DNA of 64,000 bases from Microthrixaceae bacterium (GTDB taxonomy: Bacteria > Actinomycetota > Acidimicrobiia > Acidimicrobiales > Microtrichaceae), in NCBI GenBank assembly GCA_023957975.1, contig JAMLGM010000007.1, forward strand, positions 124,001 to 188,000. The letters are read 5' to 3'. The stretch's first letter is position 1, and every line of letters begins with the position of its first letter. Positions 60,853 to 64,000 of the stretch are shown one piece after another. Under the pieces are notes generated by a model that was given only the letters and a program-made list of their open reading frames with translations, did no database searches and was not told where the DNA came from. The translations under genes were made by a program, and so were the position numbers.

Positions 60853-61914
60853 TCAGAAGCCGTAGAGCTCGGCGAGCTCGGGGTCACGGGCGGCGAGCAT
60901 CTTGGCGAGGTTGACCATCACGTGGCACTGCTTCACCGAGGCGTCGTCTTCCATCTTCCCGTCGATCATCACCGCGCCGGTGCCGTCGCCCATCTCCTCG
61001 ATGACGTGCAGGGCGTGGTCGATGTCCTCCTTGGAGGGCGAGAACACCTTCTTGGCGATGTCGACCTGAACCGGGTGAAGCGACCATGCTCCGACGCAGC
61101 CGAGCAGGAACGCGTTGCGGAACTGATCCTCGCAGGCAACCGTGTCCTTGATGTCGCCGAAGGGCCCGTAGAACGGCAGGATGCCCGCCATCGCGCAGGC
61201 ATCTACCATGCGCGAGATCGTGTAATGCCACAGGTCCTGCTGATAGGAGGAGCGCTCGGCGTCGTAGACCGGTCCGTCCTCGCCGCGAGGCGGGTCTTGG
61301 CGCACGAGGTATCCGGGGTGGCCGCCGCCGACCCGGGTGGTCTTCATCCTCCGCGAGGCCGCGAGGTCGGCGGGCCCGAGCGAGATGCCCTGCATGCGGG
61401 GGCTGGCGAGTGCGATCTCCTCGACGTTGGCGACGCCACGGGCGGTCTCCAAGATGGCGTGGAGCAGCAACGGCTTGGTCAACTCGGCGCGCGCCTCGAG
61501 CTGGGCGAGGAGGCGATCGACGTAGTGGATGTCCTCGGGGCCCTCGACCTTGGGGATCATGATGACGTCGAGGCGATCGCCCACTTCGGTGACGAGCGTG
61601 ATGAGGTCGTCGAGCACCCAGGGAGAGTCGAGCGAGTTCACCCGGGTCCACAGTTGCGCGTCGCCGAGATCCATCTCCTTGGCGACCTTCACGAGCCCGG
61701 CGCGGGCGTTCTCCTTCTGATCCGCCGGGATGGCGTCTTCGAGATTGCCGAGCAGGATGTCGACCTTGGTCGCCATCTCCGGCAGCTTCGCGGTCACCTT
61801 GTCGAGGTGCGGGGGGAAGAAGTGAATCATCCGCGACGGCGGGAACGGGATCTCGGTGACGGGCTGGGGGGCACCGGCGGCGAGCGGCTTGAAGAAATCC
61901 TTGGCACTACGCAT
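60853..61914 (-). CDS. Malyl-CoA/beta-methylmalyl-CoA lyase
   Basis: 353 aa CitE superfamily enzyme. [102 protein letters not shown] and [18 protein letters not shown] match L-malyl-CoA/beta-methylmalyl-CoA lyases (Mcl1), used in the ethylmalonyl-CoA pathway, the 3-hydroxypropionate bicycle or C1 assimilation. In Rhodobacter the adjacent partner Mcl2 is a malyl-CoA thioesterase, a role the next gene might play. ATG at 61914; a start three codons earlier is possible. Confidence 0.85.
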   Translation of the reverse strand: MRSAKDFFKPLAAGAPQPVTEIPFPPSRMIHFFPPHLDKVTAKLPEMATKVDILLGNLEDAIPADQKENARAGLVKVAKEMDLGDAQLWTRVNSLDSPWVLDDLITLVTEVGDRLDVIMIPKVEGPEDIHYVDRLLAQLEARAELTKPLLLHAILETARGVANVEEIALASPRMQGISLGPADLAASRRMKTTRVGGGHPGYLVRQDPPRGEDGPVYDAERSSYQQDLWHYTISRMVDACAMAGILPFYGPFGDIKDTVACEDQFRNAFLLGCVGAWSLHPVQVDIAKKVFSPSKEDIDHALHVIEEMGDGTGAVMIDGKMEDDASVKQCHVMVNLAKMLAARDPELAELYGF

Positions 61915-62012
61915 AGGCACCAAGCTACGCCGCGTCCGCAGATCCGGGCGAAGATGAACGCGCCCTCACGTCTCAGACGGCGGCTCCGTTTCAGACGGTG
62001 GCTCCGTTTCGC

Positions 62013-63503
62013 TCAGGAATCGAACCCGAGCCCCAAACGGTCGAGCAGACGCAGCCACGGGCCCCGATGGCCGTGCGCGGCATCGGCGCGCGCCATCGCT
62101 CGCCGAGTGACCTCGATGCCCGCCCAGCGGATCGGCTCCGGCGGAAACGGGATCGGGCGTTTACGCACGAGCGACAGCGACAAACGTTCCGAGTCGGGTC
62201 GATACAACAGGTCCAGACACACCCGGGCGCCGAACCGGGTGGCCCCGACGCCGAGTCCCGTGTAGCCGACCGCATAGGCGACCCGACCGTCGAATGCCGT
62301 ACCGAAGCTCACGCAGAACCTCGTGCTGGTGTCGATGACGCCACCCCAGCGATGGGTGAAACGAAGCCCCTCGAGTTGCGGGAACGTCTCGAAGAAGTGC
62401 TGCGCCAACACCCGGTGGGTCGACTCGCGTTGGTCGAGTGCCGGATCGATGCGCGACCCGTAGTGGTACACCGCGTCATAGCCGCCCCACACGATCCGAC
62501 GATCGGCCGCGAGCCGGTAGTAGTGGAACTGGTTCGTGGTGTCGGCCACCCCTTGTCGATTCGCCCACCCGATCGCGGCGAGCTGGTCGTCGTTCAAGGG
62601 TTCGGTGGCCAACACGTAGTCATAGACGGGCGCGACCGTGGCGTTGATCCGTCTCAGCGGCGACCGGAACGCGTTGGTGGCCAAGATGACCGCCCCGCAG
62701 CGCAGGGTGCCGCGGTCGGTTCGCACCGCCATGCCGGCACCGTGACGTTCGAGGCCGACCATCGTCGTGCGCTCATGGATCCGCACTCCGAGCGACCTCG
62801 CTGCTGCGGCGAGTCCCCAACCGAGCCGGGCCGGGTCGACGAGCGCCTCGCCGTCGCGCTGCCACAACCCTGCGTGATAGGTGGGCGAATCGAGTTCCGA
62901 ACGGGTCGCTTCGGCGTCGAGCACGTCGATGTCGTAGCCGTGCTTGCGCGACAGCTCGGCGCTGGCGTGGAGGTCGTCGACGAGCCATGGAGCGGTGGCG
63001 ACCGTGAGCTGTCCGGGCTCGTGCCAATCGCAGTCGATGCCGTGATGTTCGATCGTGTCGCGAATGCCCGCGAAGCTCGCCCGCCCCTCGGCTTCGATGC
63101 GCTTGAGATCCTCGCCGAATCGACTCGCCCCGTTGTCGAGTCCGTGGGTCAACGACGATGAACAGAACCCACCGTTGCGCCCGCTGGCCTGTTCCGCGAT
63201 CCGGCCCGACTCGATGACGACGACGCTGCGGTTCGGATCGTCCTGCATCGATTGGATCGCTGCCCACAAACCGCTGTAGCCACCACCCACGATGACGAGG
63301 TCGACCGCGTCATCGGCGCCATTTCCCGTCTGTCCGAGTGCGGGGCCCGCCTCGGGGCGATCCTCGCGGTCGAGCCAGAGCACGGTTGGCGAAGCATCGG
63401 CCAACGCGTGATCGCCCATGGAAGGGCCGCGGACCGCTCCCGCACGGCGAGACGCCGACGCGAAGCCGGACGGAGACGGCGTCGAGGCCGAGGTGGCACC
63501 CAT
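62013..63503 (-). CDS. FAD-dependent amine/amino-acid oxidoreductase (DAO family)
   Basis: 496 aa. FAD-binding VDLVIVGGGYSGLWAAIQ at about 68-85, then RNGGFCSSSLTHGLDNG and the substrate domain, with CGAVILATNAFRSPLRRI and RVAYAVGYTGLGVGATRFGARV near the C-terminus, the pattern of PuuB/DadA/glycine-oxidase relatives. Gamma-glutamylputrescine or amino-acid oxidation are typical roles. The ATG at 63503 has TATCGT 7 nt upstream (leaderless), and the first 65 residues are low-complexity; an internal ATG at 63419 is the alternative. Confidence 0.85.
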   Translation of the reverse strand: MGATSASTPSPSGFASASRRAGAVRGPSMGDHALADASPTVLWLDREDRPEAGPALGQTGNGADDAVDLVIVGGGYSGLWAAIQSMQDDPNRSVVVIESGRIAEQASGRNGGFCSSSLTHGLDNGASRFGEDLKRIEAEGRASFAGIRDTIEHHGIDCDWHEPGQLTVATAPWLVDDLHASAELSRKHGYDIDVLDAEATRSELDSPTYHAGLWQRDGEALVDPARLGWGLAAAARSLGVRIHERTTMVGLERHGAGMAVRTDRGTLRCGAVILATNAFRSPLRRINATVAPVYDYVLATEPLNDDQLAAIGWANRQGVADTTNQFHYYRLAADRRIVWGGYDAVYHYGSRIDPALDQRESTHRVLAQHFFETFPQLEGLRFTHRWGGVIDTSTRFCVSFGTAFDGRVAYAVGYTGLGVGATRFGARVCLDLLYRPDSERLSLSLVRKRPIPFPPEPIRWAGIEVTRRAMARADAAHGHRGPWLRLLDRLGLGFDS

Positions 63504-63510
63504 CGTCGAA

Positions 63511-63516
63511 ACGATA
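63511..63516 (-). promoter_or_regulatory. -10 box, leaderless promoter of the amine oxidoreductase
   Basis: TATCGT on the minus strand, 7 nt before the ATG at 63503. Confidence 0.5.
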
Positions 63517-63545
63517 GCCCCGCGGCCTCGACGGGCCTCACATGG

Positions 63546-63740
63546 TCAGGCTTCGGGCTTGGGGTCCGGTTCGCCGACCACGTCTTTGATCTTGTCGACG
63601 GCACCGTCGATCTTGTCGCTGTGCTTGTGTCCGGTCTTTTCGTCGATGAAGTCCGCCACCTTGTCGACGGCGTCTTCGATCTTCTCCTCGTTCTGGCCGA
63701 GAAGATCCTTGGCCTTGTCGGTGATCTTGCCGAGATCCAT
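63546..63740 (-). CDS. MT0933-like antitoxin-like small protein
   Basis: 64 aa, highly charged amphipathic helices: ITDKAKDLLGQNEEKIEDAV, DKVADFIDEKTGHKHSDKID and GAVDKIKDVVGEPDPK. This is the MT0933-type antitoxin family pattern, common in actinobacteria and often without an obvious toxin. ATG at 63740 has AAGGAG about 7 nt upstream. No toxin partner lies next to it; the annotation as antitoxin is family-level only. Confidence 0.78.
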   Translation of the reverse strand: MDLGKITDKAKDLLGQNEEKIEDAVDKVADFIDEKTGHKHSDKIDGAVDKIKDVVGEPDPKPEA

Positions 63741-63904
63741 TTCCAGCTCCTTGTCGGTGGCGCGACACGGTGTCGCTCGACCACGGATGAGATTCTTTCA
63801 CCAGACGGACCCGATGGCGACGCGAGCCGCTTCCACTGGGCGTAATCACCCACACACGCCGTCGTGTACGCCACCGGATGGCGAAAGCTGCTACGAACAA
63901 CTGC

Positions 63905-64000
63905 ATGTCGACACGACCCGAAGGAATGTACGTCGGTGCGCTCACCGACCCGGCTACTCACGAACGCAGCGAGACGCCCTTGGGTATCAATCCCGACGAC
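63905..64000 (+). CDS. Possible 5' end of a gene, cut by the window
   Basis: ATG at 63905 opens a frame to the last base: MSTRPEGMYVGALTDPAT, then HERSETPLGINPDD. TACGAA lies 7 nt before the ATG, close to but not exactly the leaderless -10 pattern used by neighbours. No family can be named from 32 residues. Confidence 0.4.
   Translation, partial: MSTRPEGMYVGALTDPATHERSETPLGINPDD

Overview
The window is a strongly G+C-rich, densely coding stretch of a bacterial chromosome. The gene set points to an actinobacterium, most likely a free-living member of the class Acidimicrobiia or a relative: an F420-type luciferase-like monooxygenase, a class E sortase, DUF5317, an MT0933-type antitoxin-like protein, many fatty-acid/CoA genes, and a biotin synthase of the type that uses an auxiliary protein. 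This placement is inference from gene content; there is no rRNA or tRNA in the window to test it. No phage, CRISPR array or insertion sequence was seen.

Layout. 1-3.3 kb: tail of a cysteine desulfurase, a universal stress protein, a PH-like membrane protein, a histidine phosphatase and a saccharopine-dehydrogenase-like enzyme. 3.4-10.6 kb: a complete System I cytochrome c maturation operon, ccmABCDEFGHI, on the minus strand, including a 52-aa CcmD. 10.7-15.3 kb: sortase E, a lipoprotein, two enoyl-CoA hydratases and small membrane proteins. 15.3-23.2 kb: a TetR regulator with its operator, an FAD oxidase, a GAP-family protein, an ABC exporter whose ATPase carries an in-frame amber codon, an acyl-CoA dehydrogenase whose promoter carries the same operator, and an M1 peptidase. 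23.2-33.6 kb: pirin, CysS, a degenerate GGDEF protein, and biotin genes as two divergent pairs (bioF-bioD and bioB-bioA), where BioD ends in a cysteine-rich module resembling the BioB helper BsaP. 33.6-41.2 kb: leuA behind a leucine attenuator, a tiny secreted peptide, a DUF455 protein, ValS and a DUF2079 membrane protein. 41.2-44.8 kb: bacterioferritin with its ferredoxin, an LLM monooxygenase, PH-domain and MscS proteins. 44.8-55.5 kb: a tight seven-gene minus-strand operon combining a lipid-binding-like protein, a phosphatase, a P450, beta-galactosidase, DUF2804, an acyl-CoA ligase and a diheme cytochrome lipoprotein. 55.5-64 kb: epoxide hydrolase, aldehyde dehydrogenase, a DUF559 nuclease-like gene bracketed by duplicated palindromic modules, two malyl-CoA-lyase-like genes, an amine oxidoreductase and small genes.

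How things fit together. The Ccm operon can mature the diheme c-type lipoprotein encoded at 44.9-46.4 kb. The TetR operator shared with the acyl-CoA dehydrogenase promoter implies a small fatty-acid regulon. BioB lacks one canonical [2Fe-2S] cysteine while its neighbour BioD carries the BsaP-like module, which suggests one co-adapted unit.

Non-coding signals worth attention: three 50-54 bp perfect palindromes, all at convergent gene ends, one family member with paired compensatory changes; two 69-bp palindromic modules flanking the DUF559 gene; and thirteen genes with a TANNNT -10 box 6-7 nt before the start codon, indicating widespread leaderless transcription. That spacing was used here to choose several starts.
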